Shown: piece by piece, positions 1 through 8,104 of the stretch
Position numbering within the stretch: position 1 is the first letter of the stretch
Layout of the letters: the number at the start of each line of letters is the position of its first letter
Source: Ramlibacter lithotrophicus
Lineage (GTDB): Bacteria; Pseudomonadota; Gammaproteobacteria; Burkholderiales; Burkholderiaceae_C
Assembly (NCBI RefSeq): GCF_012184415.1
Contig: NZ_VTOX01000003.1
Span: forward strand, 434,001-498,000
DNA length: 64,000 nucleotides
Direction of reading: 5' to 3'
Notes under the pieces: generated by a model
The model's input: the letters and a program-made list of their open reading frames with translations, nothing else
Databases searched by the model: none
Told to the model about the DNA's origin: nothing
Position numbers and translations under genes: made by a program

Positions 1-18
1 GCGCGCCTCGGTTGATCG

Positions 19-1194
19 TCAGGAGCGCTCGACGGCGAACGCCGAGCGCTTGCGCGCGAAGGCCCCGCCCGATGCCAGCACGGTGGCGCCGGCCCAGAAC
101 ACCGCTCCCACCCCGACCGCCGATCCCAGCGCACCGAACACCAGCGGAAAGAAGGTCTGGCTCGCGCTGACGATCGAGGTGCGCATGCCGACGGCTTCGC
201 CGGCGCGCGCCGGCGGCGCCGTCAGGTGCAGCAGGCTCATGGCCATCGGCGTGCCGCAGCCGACGCTGAGGCCCATGGCAAACGCCGCCGCGACCATCAG
301 CGGGAAGGTGCCGGCGAGCGGGAATACCGTGTAGCAGACGGCGGCCACGAACAGCGCCCAGCTCATGATGCGCCACTCGCTCATGCGGGCATGAATGATC
401 GGCAGCAACAACCGGATCGCGAAGGTGCCGGCGCCGAACGCGCCCATCAGCGTGCCGGTCAGGGTGGCGCTCAGGCCGGCACGGGCCCCTTGCAGGGGCG
501 CGAGGAACTGGAACATGTCCCAGGCCATGGTCAGCAGGCCGCTCACGATCAGCACCGCCCGCAGCGGCGGGTGCCGCAGCAGGTCCAGCACCGGGCCGGG
601 TGTCGCGGGCAGCCCGGCGACCGGGGCGCGGGCCCCCGCCCGCAGGAAGGGCCACAACAGGCCGAACGAGACGGCGGCGAACGCCAGCATGGCCAGGAAA
701 GCCGCCGCGTAGCCCAGTTGGTCGATCACGAAGCCGGCCACCAGCGGGCCGCTCATGCCGGAGATCGAGAACCCCATCGCCAGCACGGAGAACGAGTGCG
801 TGAGCTGGCGCGCCGGCGTGAGCTGGCCCACGGCGTTCTGCACCGCCACGTGGGCCAGCGTGTAGCCGGTGCCGATCAGGACGCTGGCGACGTACAGGGC
901 CGGCATGGTCCGCAGGCCCGCCGAGATCAGGCTGCCCAGCGCCAGTGATGCCAGGCCCACCGCCGCGGGCCGTGCGAATCCCAGGCGATCGGCCCAGCGC
1001 CCCATGTGGATGGAGAGGACCATCGGCACGACCATCAGCAGGCTCATGAGCAGGCCGATGGCGAACGGGGACGCGTCGAGCGCGACGGCCTGCAGCGTGA
1101 GGGTGAAACGGTTGCCGGCGAATGCGATGTGGCCGAGGACGAGCAGGCAGATCAGCCTGAATGGAACCGCATGGACTGCTTCACGGAATGGCAC
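19..1194 (-). CDS. MFS transporter
   Basis: A 391-residue integral membrane protein of the major facilitator superfamily, probably a 12-helix inner-membrane carrier for a small molecule. Hydrophobic segments run through the whole length. The loop between helices 2 and 3 carries the family signature GRWADRLG near residue 65, and polar loops split the protein into two six-helix halves. The start MPFREAVHAV gives a full-length product ending at a TGA 19 bases into the window. It lies 75 bases downstream of the M48 protease gene on the same strand, so it could be co-transcribed with it. Nothing nearby identifies the substrate. The fold is certain; drug, sugar or acid export cannot be separated. 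Confidence 0.85.
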   Translation of the reverse strand: MPFREAVHAVPFRLICLLVLGHIAFAGNRFTLTLQAVALDASPFAIGLLMSLLMVVPMVLSIHMGRWADRLGFARPAAVGLASLALGSLISAGLRTMPALYVASVLIGTGYTLAHVAVQNAVGQLTPARQLTHSFSVLAMGFSISGMSGPLVAGFVIDQLGYAAAFLAMLAFAAVSFGLLWPFLRAGARAPVAGLPATPGPVLDLLRHPPLRAVLIVSGLLTMAWDMFQFLAPLQGARAGLSATLTGTLMGAFGAGTFAIRLLLPIIHARMSEWRIMSWALFVAAVCYTVFPLAGTFPLMVAAAFAMGLSVGCGTPMAMSLLHLTAPPARAGEAVGMRTSIVSASQTFFPLVFGALGSAVGVGAVFWAGATVLASGGAFARKRSAFAVERS

Positions 1195-1269
1195 CGCGGG
1201 AGTGTAAAGGTGGCACGATGTCCCCGCCCAGGCGTGGAACGCTGCAAAGCTTTCGTCTGACAGCGGACT

Positions 1270-3123
1270 TCACGCCGTCTCCGGCAGCAGTGGCAGCGGA
1301 TCGAATTGCGCCGCCAGCGGCGGCGGCAGCGGCGTGTCGATCAGCAGGCAAAGGCAGCGCAGCGCGTCGTGCGTGCGTTGCGGCCAGCCGGCCAATGGCT
1401 GCCCGGCGATCCACTGCTTGACGAGCGCCGGCCGCTCCATCCGCCCCAGCAGCACGAGGCGGTCGAGCGCCGCCGCGAGCTCGCCGGCGGACGGCATCGG
1501 CAACTCGCCGGCTGGCGGCAGGCGCAGGCCCGCATGCACGGCCCGCAGCCATCGCGCGCGTTCCTCGACCGACAGCGACGCCGCCAGCGCGCGGCTGACG
1601 AGCGCGACCGGATGCGCCAGTTCGGCCAGTGCGAGCCCGCGCCGCTCCGCCGAGAGCCGTTCGCCGTGCATCCCGAGCTGGCGCTGCAGCACCAGCCCCT
1701 CCAGGTATTCGGCGAGCGAGACGCGGCCATCGGCCTGCGCCACCGCGCGTGCGCCGCCCACCAGCGCCGCACGGTCCGGCGCCGGCAAGGCCGCCGCCAG
1801 CCGCAGCAGGCGCTCGAACCACGGCAACCGGCGGCGCGGCGGCAGGGACTGCACCGACTGCAACAGCCGTTCGTGCGCGGCCTGGTCCGGCACCGCCCGG
1901 CGCCAGGCCTGCATTTCCGCCGCGGACTGCGGCGGCACCAGGCAGGCAAGCACGGCGGCGTGCACCGGCCCGGGCATGGTGGTGGCTGACAACTCGAAGA
2001 GCGGCGCCTCGAGCGGACTGGCCGCGGCTTCGGGCGCGGCCGCCTGACCGCTGCCGGCGAGGCCCGTGGCCGTGACCTGCGCCAGCGCGGGCATGGCACT
2101 GAACTCGAACGCAGGCAACGCCGGCCCGCCTGCTTCTGGCTGCGGCAGCGGGTCGTCCGGCAGCGGCGGCATGTCACGGCCGAAGATCCGCCGCAGCCGC
2201 TCCTGGATCGGGGGATGACTGGCGAGCCACGCCGTGGGCAGCACGGCATCGGCCGAGAGCAGCAGATGCGACACCACTTCGGCGTTCGCACTGGCCATGC
2301 GCTCGCCGCGCCCGACCTGTCCCGCCACCTTGCGCAAGGCGTTGCCCAGCCCCGTCGGCTGCCGCGTGAACTGCACGGCGAACGCATCGGCCAGGTGTTC
2401 GCGCTGGCGCGACACGCCCGCGCGCAGCAGTCGCCCGGCCAGCCACCCGACGCTGCCGGCCAGCGCCAGCGCCGCGCCGATGGCCAACGCCGGTCCGCGC
2501 CGCCCGCGGGTGTCGACCGAGCTCATGAGGTCGCGCCCGAAGTTGAAAACCATCTGCAGGCCGAACACCATGCCGATCAGGCGCATGTTCAATCGGGTGT
2601 CGCCGTTGAGGATGTGCGCGAACTCGTGCGCGACCACGCCCTGCAGCTCGTCGCGGGTGAGGCGATCGAGCGCGCCGCGCGTGACCACGACCACGCTGTC
2701 CTGCTGCTCCCAGCCCGCCGCCAGCGCGTTGATGGTCGGCTCCCGGTCCAGCACGAACACCCGCGGCGACTTCAGGCCCGACGCGATCGCCATCTCGTCG
2801 ACGATGTTGCGCAGGCGCCGTTCCGCCATGCCTTGCGGCGTCGCGACTTCCCGGCCACCCACCATCCGCGCGACATGCGCGCCGCCGTCGCGCAGGCGCA
2901 GCGATTCGAGCCACGCCCCGCCCAGCACGAAGCCCAGGGTCAGCGCCGTGTTGGTTTCGAAGAACCAGTTCGGGTAGCCGAAGAAACCGCCGAACTGCAG
3001 CCGCCATGCGAGCGCCAGCGCCGCGTTGACGCCGGCCACGGTGAACAGCACGGTGAGCGCGAACAGCGCCAGCAGCTTGCGCGTGGCCGCGCGGGCCTGC
3101 TCCTGCTGCTGGCGGAAGCGCAT
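1270..3123 (-). CDS. M48 family zinc metalloprotease with long C-terminal extension
   Basis: About 617 residues starting at MRFRQQQEQARAAT. The N-terminal half is an HtpX-like integral-membrane M48 protease: a transmembrane segment near residues 20-45, the zinc motif HEFAH at about 166-170 and further hydrophobic segments around 190-240. The last roughly 300 residues are Ala/Leu/Arg-rich, predicted helical, and match no domain I can name. HtpX itself is under 300 residues, so the extension is notable. The open frame continues 56 codons upstream into the palindromic element, but that part is low-complexity; the hydrophobic start at 3123 is preferred. It follows lemA on the same strand, a pairing common in bacteria, and probably acts in membrane-protein quality control (inference). 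Confidence 0.85.
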   Translation of the reverse strand: MRFRQQQEQARAATRKLLALFALTVLFTVAGVNAALALAWRLQFGGFFGYPNWFFETNTALTLGFVLGGAWLESLRLRDGGAHVARMVGGREVATPQGMAERRLRNIVDEMAIASGLKSPRVFVLDREPTINALAAGWEQQDSVVVVTRGALDRLTRDELQGVVAHEFAHILNGDTRLNMRLIGMVFGLQMVFNFGRDLMSSVDTRGRRGPALAIGAALALAGSVGWLAGRLLRAGVSRQREHLADAFAVQFTRQPTGLGNALRKVAGQVGRGERMASANAEVVSHLLLSADAVLPTAWLASHPPIQERLRRIFGRDMPPLPDDPLPQPEAGGPALPAFEFSAMPALAQVTATGLAGSGQAAAPEAAASPLEAPLFELSATTMPGPVHAAVLACLVPPQSAAEMQAWRRAVPDQAAHERLLQSVQSLPPRRRLPWFERLLRLAAALPAPDRAALVGGARAVAQADGRVSLAEYLEGLVLQRQLGMHGERLSAERRGLALAELAHPVALVSRALAASLSVEERARWLRAVHAGLRLPPAGELPMPSAGELAAALDRLVLLGRMERPALVKQWIAGQPLAGWPQRTHDALRCLCLLIDTPLPPPLAAQFDPLPLLPETA

Positions 3124-3135
3124 CGCGCCGCCGTC

Positions 3136-3353
3136 AGAAGCTGTGAATGAATTGATCGCGCCCGCGACGGAGTGCATCAGGGTGCAGGCGCAGGCGCGGT
3201 CCGCGGTCCAGGCTGGCCGCCTGGACCAGGGCCGTAACGCCCGCCTGCGCCCTGAGGCGCCCCGTCCCGCAGGGCGAGCCGCGGCACGCAAGCGCCGAGA
3301 CCGGTGCCTCGAACAAGGCTCGCGCGGGTGCGAGGAATTCGTTCACAGCTTCT
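3136..3353. repeat. Nested palindromic, MITE-like element
   Basis: The gap between lemA and the M48 gene is bounded by imperfect terminal inverted repeats: 3136-3166 against the complement of 3323-3353, 27 of 31 positions identical, outer ends reading AGAAGCTGTGAA. Inside, 3178-3190 pairs with 3242-3254 (12 of 13) and 3205-3213 pairs perfectly with 3219-3227 around a 5-base loop. TCAGAA occurs directly repeated at both edges (3134-3139 and 3353-3358) and could be a target duplication. No transposase lies nearby. A weak 70-codon frame crosses it (complement of 3134-3346, GTG start) but has no recognisable protein signature. It may be a small non-autonomous element or a structured operon spacer. 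Confidence 0.5.
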
Positions 3354-3940
3354 CAGAACTGGACGCGCGGCGCCTGCCGCTCCTGCTCCGACTGGGTGGA
3401 TTGCAGCATGGCGGCGGGCGCGAAACCGAACACGCCGGCTATGAGGTTCGCGGGGAACTGCCCGGTGCCGTTGTTGAAATCGAGCACCGCGTCGTTGTAG
3501 GCCTGGCGCGCGAAGCCGACGCGGTTCTCGGTCGACGTGAGTTCCTCGGACAGCTCGCGCATGGTCTGGTCCGCCTTCAGCTGCGGATAGGCTTCGGCCA
3601 CCACCATCAGGCGGCCCAGCGCGCTGCCCAGCGTGCCTTCGGCCGCCCCCAGCGCCGTCATCGAGGCGGCGGCGACTGGATCGCGGCGGGCCGCGATCGC
3701 GGCGGCGCAAGCCTGGTTGCGGGCGGCGATGACGGCCTCCAGCGTGTCGCGCTCGTGCTGCAGGTACTTGCGCGCGGTCTCGACCAGGTTGGGGATCAGG
3801 TCGTAGCGCCGCTTCAGCTGCACGTCGATCTGGGCGAACGCGTTGGCGATGGCGTTGCGCAGCCGCACCAGCCGGTTGTAGATGGCGATGACGGCTACGG
3901 CCAGGACGGCCGCCACCAGCGCGAGGATGGTGATTTCCAT
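3353..3940 (-). CDS. lemA: LemA family protein
   Basis: 195 residues with the classic LemA layout: an N-terminal transmembrane segment (residues 3-20) and then a long helical bundle. Family motifs are NRLVRLRNAI, FAQIDVQLKRRYDLIPNLVE around residues 35-57, and a C-terminal stretch with VLDFNNGTGQFPANLIAG. LemA proteins sit in the inner membrane and are repeatedly encoded beside membrane proteases, as here with the M48 protease; their biochemical role is not settled. The start at 3940 puts the hydrophobic helix at the very N terminus. Much longer open frames in this phase extend upstream only because of high GC. It diverges from the dctP-like gene across about 105 bases, which should hold both promoters. 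Confidence 0.93.
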   Translation of the reverse strand: MEITILALVAAVLAVAVIAIYNRLVRLRNAIANAFAQIDVQLKRRYDLIPNLVETARKYLQHERDTLEAVIAARNQACAAAIAARRDPVAAASMTALGAAEGTLGSALGRLMVVAEAYPQLKADQTMRELSEELTSTENRVGFARQAYNDAVLDFNNGTGQFPANLIAGVFGFAPAAMLQSTQSEQERQAPRVQF

Positions 3941-4045
3941 GAGCCCCTCCAGCGGGCGAGTGTACGGCTGAGCTGGGCGGGCGCCAAGCGCCCGCATACA
4001 CTCGCGCCAGTCCGGCCCGCGAACCGGCAACCACAGGAGACAAGG

Positions 4046-5053
4046 ATGAGACGATCGATGCTCAAGGCGGCGCTGGCCGCGCTGGCCCTCGCCACCTTCG
4101 GCGGCGTCGCCGCGCAGGACGTCAGGGAGCGAACGCTCAAGCTGGGACTGCAGAACCCGAAGGGCCACCCGGTCGTGTCGGGCGCCGAGCGCTTCGCCGA
4201 ACTCGTCGCCGCCAAGTCGGGTGGACGCATCAAGGTGAACCTGTACCCCGGCGGCAGCCTCGGCAGCGACGCGGCCACCGTCACCGCGGTCCAGGGCGGC
4301 ACCGTGGAGATGACGATCCTCAACTCGGGCATCCTGGCCACGCAGGCCAGGGAGTTCGCGATCTACGACTTCCCGTTCCTGTTCGCCAACCCGCGCGAAG
4401 CAGATGCGGTCGTCGACGGCACGTTCGGCAAGGCGATGCACGCCAAGCTGGCCGACAAGGGCATCATCGGCCTGGCCTACTGGGAATTGGGATTCCGCGA
4501 CCTGACCAACGGCCGGCGGCCGATCCAGAAGGTGGAGGACATCGCCGGCCTGAAGCTGCGCGTCATCCCCAACCCGATCAACATCGACTGGGTCAAGGCG
4601 CTCGACGCCAACCCCACGCCGCTGGCCTTTCCCGAGCTGTACGCCGCGCTCGACCAGCGAGCCGTGGACGGCCAGGAGAATCCGGTCAGCGTGATCCTCG
4701 CGAACCGGTTCGCGGAGGTGCAGAAGTACCTCACCCTCACCCATCACCAGTACAACCCGCAGTCGGTGATCGTCAGCCGGAAGGTGTGGGACGGATTGAA
4801 CCCGGCCGAGCGGCAGATCCTGCAGGACGCGGCGACCGAAGCCGGCCGCTACCAGCGCCAGCTGTCGCGCGAGCAGGCGGCGTCGGCGATCGACCAGTTG
4901 AAGAAGGCCGGCATGCAGGTGACCGAGCTGCCGGCGGCGGAACAGGCGAAGCTGCGCGAGAAGATGAAGCCGGTGATCGACAAGCACACGGCGACCGTGG
5001 GCGAGGCCACCGTGCGCGAGCTGATGGCCGAACTGGCGAAGCTGCGCAAGTGA
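4046..5053 (+). CDS. TRAP transporter substrate-binding protein, DctP family
   Basis: A 335-residue periplasmic binding protein. It begins with a cleavable signal peptide (MRRSMLKAALAALALATFGG, cut near VAAQ). The mature part has the DctP fold, including VVSGAERFAELVAAKSGGRI near the N terminus and the conserved LKLRVIPNP segment whose Arg contacts the substrate carboxylate. A strong ribosome site (AGGAGA, 5 bases before ATG) fixes the start. No TRAP membrane subunits lie nearby, so it would need a permease encoded elsewhere. Its stop overlaps the GTG start of the shikimate dehydrogenase-like gene by four bases, indicating translational coupling; the ligand may therefore be a carboxylic acid related to that enzyme's substrate (inference). 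Confidence 0.92.
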   Translation: MRRSMLKAALAALALATFGGVAAQDVRERTLKLGLQNPKGHPVVSGAERFAELVAAKSGGRIKVNLYPGGSLGSDAATVTAVQGGTVEMTILNSGILATQAREFAIYDFPFLFANPREADAVVDGTFGKAMHAKLADKGIIGLAYWELGFRDLTNGRRPIQKVEDIAGLKLRVIPNPINIDWVKALDANPTPLAFPELYAALDQRAVDGQENPVSVILANRFAEVQKYLTLTHHQYNPQSVIVSRKVWDGLNPAERQILQDAATEAGRYQRQLSREQAASAIDQLKKAGMQVTELPAAEQAKLREKMKPVIDKHTATVGEATVRELMAELAKLRK

Positions 5054-5919
5054 CCCCCGCGCGCGGCAAGGTGCTGCTGGGCCTGATCGGCGCCGGCATC
5101 CAGCGCTCGCTGACGCCGGCCCTGCACGAGGCGGAAGGCGGCCAGCACGGGCTGCGCGTGCACTACCAGCTGATCGACCTGGACGCCAGCGGCGCCACCG
5201 CATCCGACCTGCCGCTGTTGATCGCCGCCGCGCGGATCATGGGCTTCGCCGGCCTGAACATCACCTATCCCTGCAAGCAGGCGGTGCTGCCGCTGCTCGA
5301 CGAGTTGGCCCCGGACGCCCAGGCGATGGGCGCCGTCAACACCGTCGTCAACCGCAACGGCCGGCTGGTCGGCCACAACACCGACGGCTGGGGCTGGCGC
5401 TGGGGCTTTCGCCGCGCGCTGCCGGATGCCGACCTGTCGCGGGTGGTGCTGCTGGGGGCGGGGGGCGCCGGATCGGCGGTCGCCCACTCGGTGCTGGAGC
5501 TGGGCGCGCAGCGCCTCGCGATCGTCGACGTCGACCCGGCGCGCTCGGCCCAGCTGGCCGAGTCGCTCGCGCGGCGTCATGGAGCGGACCGCGTGCGAGC
5601 CGTGACCGACGCGGCCGAGGCGCTCGCCGACGCCACGGGCCTGATCCACGCGACGCCGACCGGCATGGACAAGATGCCGGGATCGCCGCTGGCGGCCGAC
5701 TTGCTGCGACCCGAGCTCTGGGTCTCGGAGATCGTCTATTTCCCGATCGAGACGGCGCTGCTGAAGGCGGCGCGCGCCCGTGGCTGCGCCACGGTGGACG
5801 GCGGCACCATGGCCGTCGGCCAGGCGATCGGCGCGTTCCAGCTGTTCACCGGCATCGCGCCCGATGCGCAGCGGATGGACGCGCACTTGCGCGCCATGCT
5901 CGCCGCCGGTCCGGCCTGA
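5050..5919 (+). CDS. Shikimate dehydrogenase-family oxidoreductase
   Basis: 289 residues from a GTG start inside the GTGA overlap with the upstream binding-protein gene. The N-terminal substrate domain has SLTPALHEAE, NITYPCKQAV (catalytic Lys) and NTDGWGWRWG (the family NTDG Asp). The C-terminal Rossmann domain carries GAGGAGSAVAHSV. AroE-family enzymes interconvert 3-dehydroshikimate and shikimate, and catabolic relatives oxidise quinate or shikimate. Coupling to a TRAP binding protein, away from aromatic biosynthesis genes, argues for a catabolic quinate/shikimate-type role rather than the housekeeping enzyme; this is inference. It ends 14 bases from the convergent Bug gene. Confidence 0.88.
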   Translation: MTPARGKVLLGLIGAGIQRSLTPALHEAEGGQHGLRVHYQLIDLDASGATASDLPLLIAAARIMGFAGLNITYPCKQAVLPLLDELAPDAQAMGAVNTVVNRNGRLVGHNTDGWGWRWGFRRALPDADLSRVVLLGAGGAGSAVAHSVLELGAQRLAIVDVDPARSAQLAESLARRHGADRVRAVTDAAEALADATGLIHATPTGMDKMPGSPLAADLLRPELWVSEIVYFPIETALLKAARARGCATVDGGTMAVGQAIGAFQLFTGIAPDAQRMDAHLRAMLAAGPA

Positions 5920-5933
5920 AGCGGGCGCGCCGC

Positions 5934-6899
5934 CTACTGGTCGAGCGAATAGCCGGATGCCTTGACCGGCGCTTCCCAGCGTTTGAGGTGGGTCGCCTGG
6001 GTGGTCGCCAGCGCCTGCGGACCAGCGAAAGCGGGGGTCAGCGCCAGCGCCTTGATCCTGGCCTGGACCTCGGGACTCGCCAGCGCCTTGCCGACCGCGT
6101 CGCTGAGCTTCTGGGTGCGGGCAGCCGGCATGTTGGCCGGCCCGTACAGGCCGAAGAACGCGTCGGCGACGAAGTCGACACCCGACTCGCGCACCGTCGG
6201 CACGTCCGGCAGGGCCGCCGAACGGTTTTCGCCGGTGACGGCCAGGATGCGCACCTTGCCGGCCTTGTGGTGTTCCAGCGTCTCGGACGGCGTGTCGACC
6301 ATCAGCGGGATCTGGCCGCCGATCAGGTCCTGCGCCGCGGGCGCGCCGCCCTTGTACGGTACGTGCGTCATCGGGACGCTCGAGACCTGGCCCAGCAGCA
6401 GCCCGGCGAAATGCGGCACCGTGCCGGCACCGGACGTCGCGTAATTGGCCTTGCCCGGGTTGGCCTTCATCCACGCCAGCACGCCCTTCAGGTCGCCCGC
6501 CGGCGCGGCGGGCCCCGCCGTCACGGCGAAGTCGAAGGTCGTGACCCGCGCCACCGGCGTGAAATCCTTCATCGGGTCGTAGCCCAGGTTCTTCGTGGCC
6601 CAGGGCAGGATCACCAGGGCCCCGCTCGGCGCCAGCACCAGCGTGTTGCCGTCGGGCGCCGCGCGCTTGACTTCGCCCAGCGCCACGCGGCCGGCCGCCC
6701 CCGGCTTGTTGTCGACGATCACGTTCTGGTCGAGCGTGGATCGCATGTGGTCCGCGATCAGGCGCGCGACGACGTCGACCGAGCCCCCGGGCGGGAACCC
6801 GACCAGGATCTTCAGGGTGGACTTGTCCTGCGCCAGCGCAGTGCCGGAAGCAGCGAGCAGCACCGAGGCGGCGAGCAGGTTGAGCGATCTTCTCTTCAT
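5934..6899 (-). CDS. Bug family tripartite tricarboxylate-type binding protein
   Basis: 321 residues with an N-terminal signal peptide (MKRRSLNLLAASVLLAASG, cleaved near ALAQ). The mature start carries the family motif ILVGFPPGGSVDVVARLI, followed by DNKPGAAGRVALGEV and the ligand-binding stretch THVPYKGGAPA. Bug receptors are periplasmic binding proteins for carboxylates and other small organics, hugely amplified in Burkholderiales and mostly encoded without their TctAB membrane partners, as here. It diverges from the amidohydrolase gene with 135 bases between the starts, so it may capture that enzyme's substrate or precursor. Confidence 0.92.
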   Translation of the reverse strand: MKRRSLNLLAASVLLAASGTALAQDKSTLKILVGFPPGGSVDVVARLIADHMRSTLDQNVIVDNKPGAAGRVALGEVKRAAPDGNTLVLAPSGALVILPWATKNLGYDPMKDFTPVARVTTFDFAVTAGPAAPAGDLKGVLAWMKANPGKANYATSGAGTVPHFAGLLLGQVSSVPMTHVPYKGGAPAAQDLIGGQIPLMVDTPSETLEHHKAGKVRILAVTGENRSAALPDVPTVRESGVDFVADAFFGLYGPANMPAARTQKLSDAVGKALASPEVQARIKALALTPAFAGPQALATTQATHLKRWEAPVKASGYSLDQ

Positions 6900-7034
6900 G
6901 TGATTTCCCCAGGGAGCAGAGTCCGCCGGAGTGTGGACGACGGCGAGGCGCCCTGCATCCGTGACTACCCTGGAGCCAGCATGGATTACAGTGCGGCGCT
7001 GCACTCGCACCGCGAACCACCAGGAGTCCCAGCC

Positions 7035-8015
7035 ATGCCCGTGATCGACGTCCACACCCACATGTTCACCACGAAGTGGCTCGAACTGCTGCAGCGGGAA
7101 GGCGGGATCTACAACATCCAGACCCGACCGGACGGCCAGCGCGAGATCTTCCGCGGCAACACGCCGGTGGTGCTGCCGCAGAAAGGCCACTTCAACTGGG
7201 AGCTGCGCATCGCGCACATGGACCAGGCCGGGATCGACATTTCGGTCGTGTCGCTCACCTGCCCCAACGTGTACTGGGGCGGCGAGGAAGTCAGCGTGCA
7301 GGCGGCGCGCGAGGCCAACGACAACGTCGCCGACGCCCAGTCGCGCTATCCCGACCGGATCCGCTGGTTCGCCTCGCTGCCCTGGGAGTACCCGCAACGC
7401 GCCGTCGAAGAGCTGGAGCGCAGTTGCGCCAAGGGCGCGGTGGGCGTGATGGTGCTCGCCAACGTGGCTGGCAAGAGCCTCACGGACCCGATGTTCGCGC
7501 CGGTCTGGAAAGCGATCGACGACCGCAAGCTGCCGGTGCTGGTGCACCCCACGGATCCGCCCGGCGTCGACCTGATGGACATGACCAAGTTCGACCTCAG
7601 CTGGTCGGTCGGCTTCATGTTCGACACCACGCTGGCCATCACCCGGATGATCTTCGAGGGGTTCTTCGACCAGTACCCCAACCTGAAGGTGATCGCCTCG
7701 CACGGCGGCGGCACCCTGCCCTACCTGGTGGGCCGGTTCGAGAAGGGCGACGAGGTCGAGCTGGCGCAACGCCGCCAGATGAAGCGCAAGCCCACCGACT
7801 ACCTGCGCCACATCTACTACGACAGCATCACCTACGACCTCGGGGCGCTGCAGTACCTGATCTCGGTCGTGGGCGCCGACCACGTGATGCTGGGCACGGA
7901 CTGGCCGCACTGGGTCCACGACACCAAGGGTGCCTTCGCCAACACCGCCAGGCTGCCGCGCGAGCAGATGACGGCCGTGCGCGGCGACAACGCGATGCGG
8001 GTCTTCGGCTTCTGA
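7035..8015 (+). CDS. Amidohydrolase, ACMSD-like
   Basis: 326 residues of the amidohydrolase_2 superfamily, TIM-barrel metal enzymes acting as decarboxylases or hydrolases on ring-cleavage products. Metal-site motifs are DVHTHM at residues 5-10, LVHPTDPPG in the middle, IASHGGGTLPY and GTDWPHW near the C terminus. The match is closest in style to 2-amino-3-carboxymuconate-6-semialdehyde decarboxylase and related aromatic-acid decarboxylases. The start follows CAGGAG by 9 bases; an upstream in-frame ATG near 6980 would add residues before the metal motif and is less likely. The neighbours suggest a small aromatic or alicyclic acid pathway; the substrate is unknown. Confidence 0.88.
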   Translation: MPVIDVHTHMFTTKWLELLQREGGIYNIQTRPDGQREIFRGNTPVVLPQKGHFNWELRIAHMDQAGIDISVVSLTCPNVYWGGEEVSVQAAREANDNVADAQSRYPDRIRWFASLPWEYPQRAVEELERSCAKGAVGVMVLANVAGKSLTDPMFAPVWKAIDDRKLPVLVHPTDPPGVDLMDMTKFDLSWSVGFMFDTTLAITRMIFEGFFDQYPNLKVIASHGGGTLPYLVGRFEKGDEVELAQRRQMKRKPTDYLRHIYYDSITYDLGALQYLISVVGADHVMLGTDWPHWVHDTKGAFANTARLPREQMTAVRGDNAMRVFGF

Positions 8016-8104
8016 CATTCGGCACGACACGGTCACCACGACGCGGCCTGCGCGACCGTGCCGTCGCCACCCGCCGCTGGATCAAAGCCGGTAACATCGC
8101 CGCG

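Noticed and set aside
3134..3346. A 70-codon gene between lemA and the M48 gene
   Set aside because: The frame lies wholly within the palindromic element, starts and stops in its terminal repeats, has no ribosome site and no protein signature; structure explains it better than coding.
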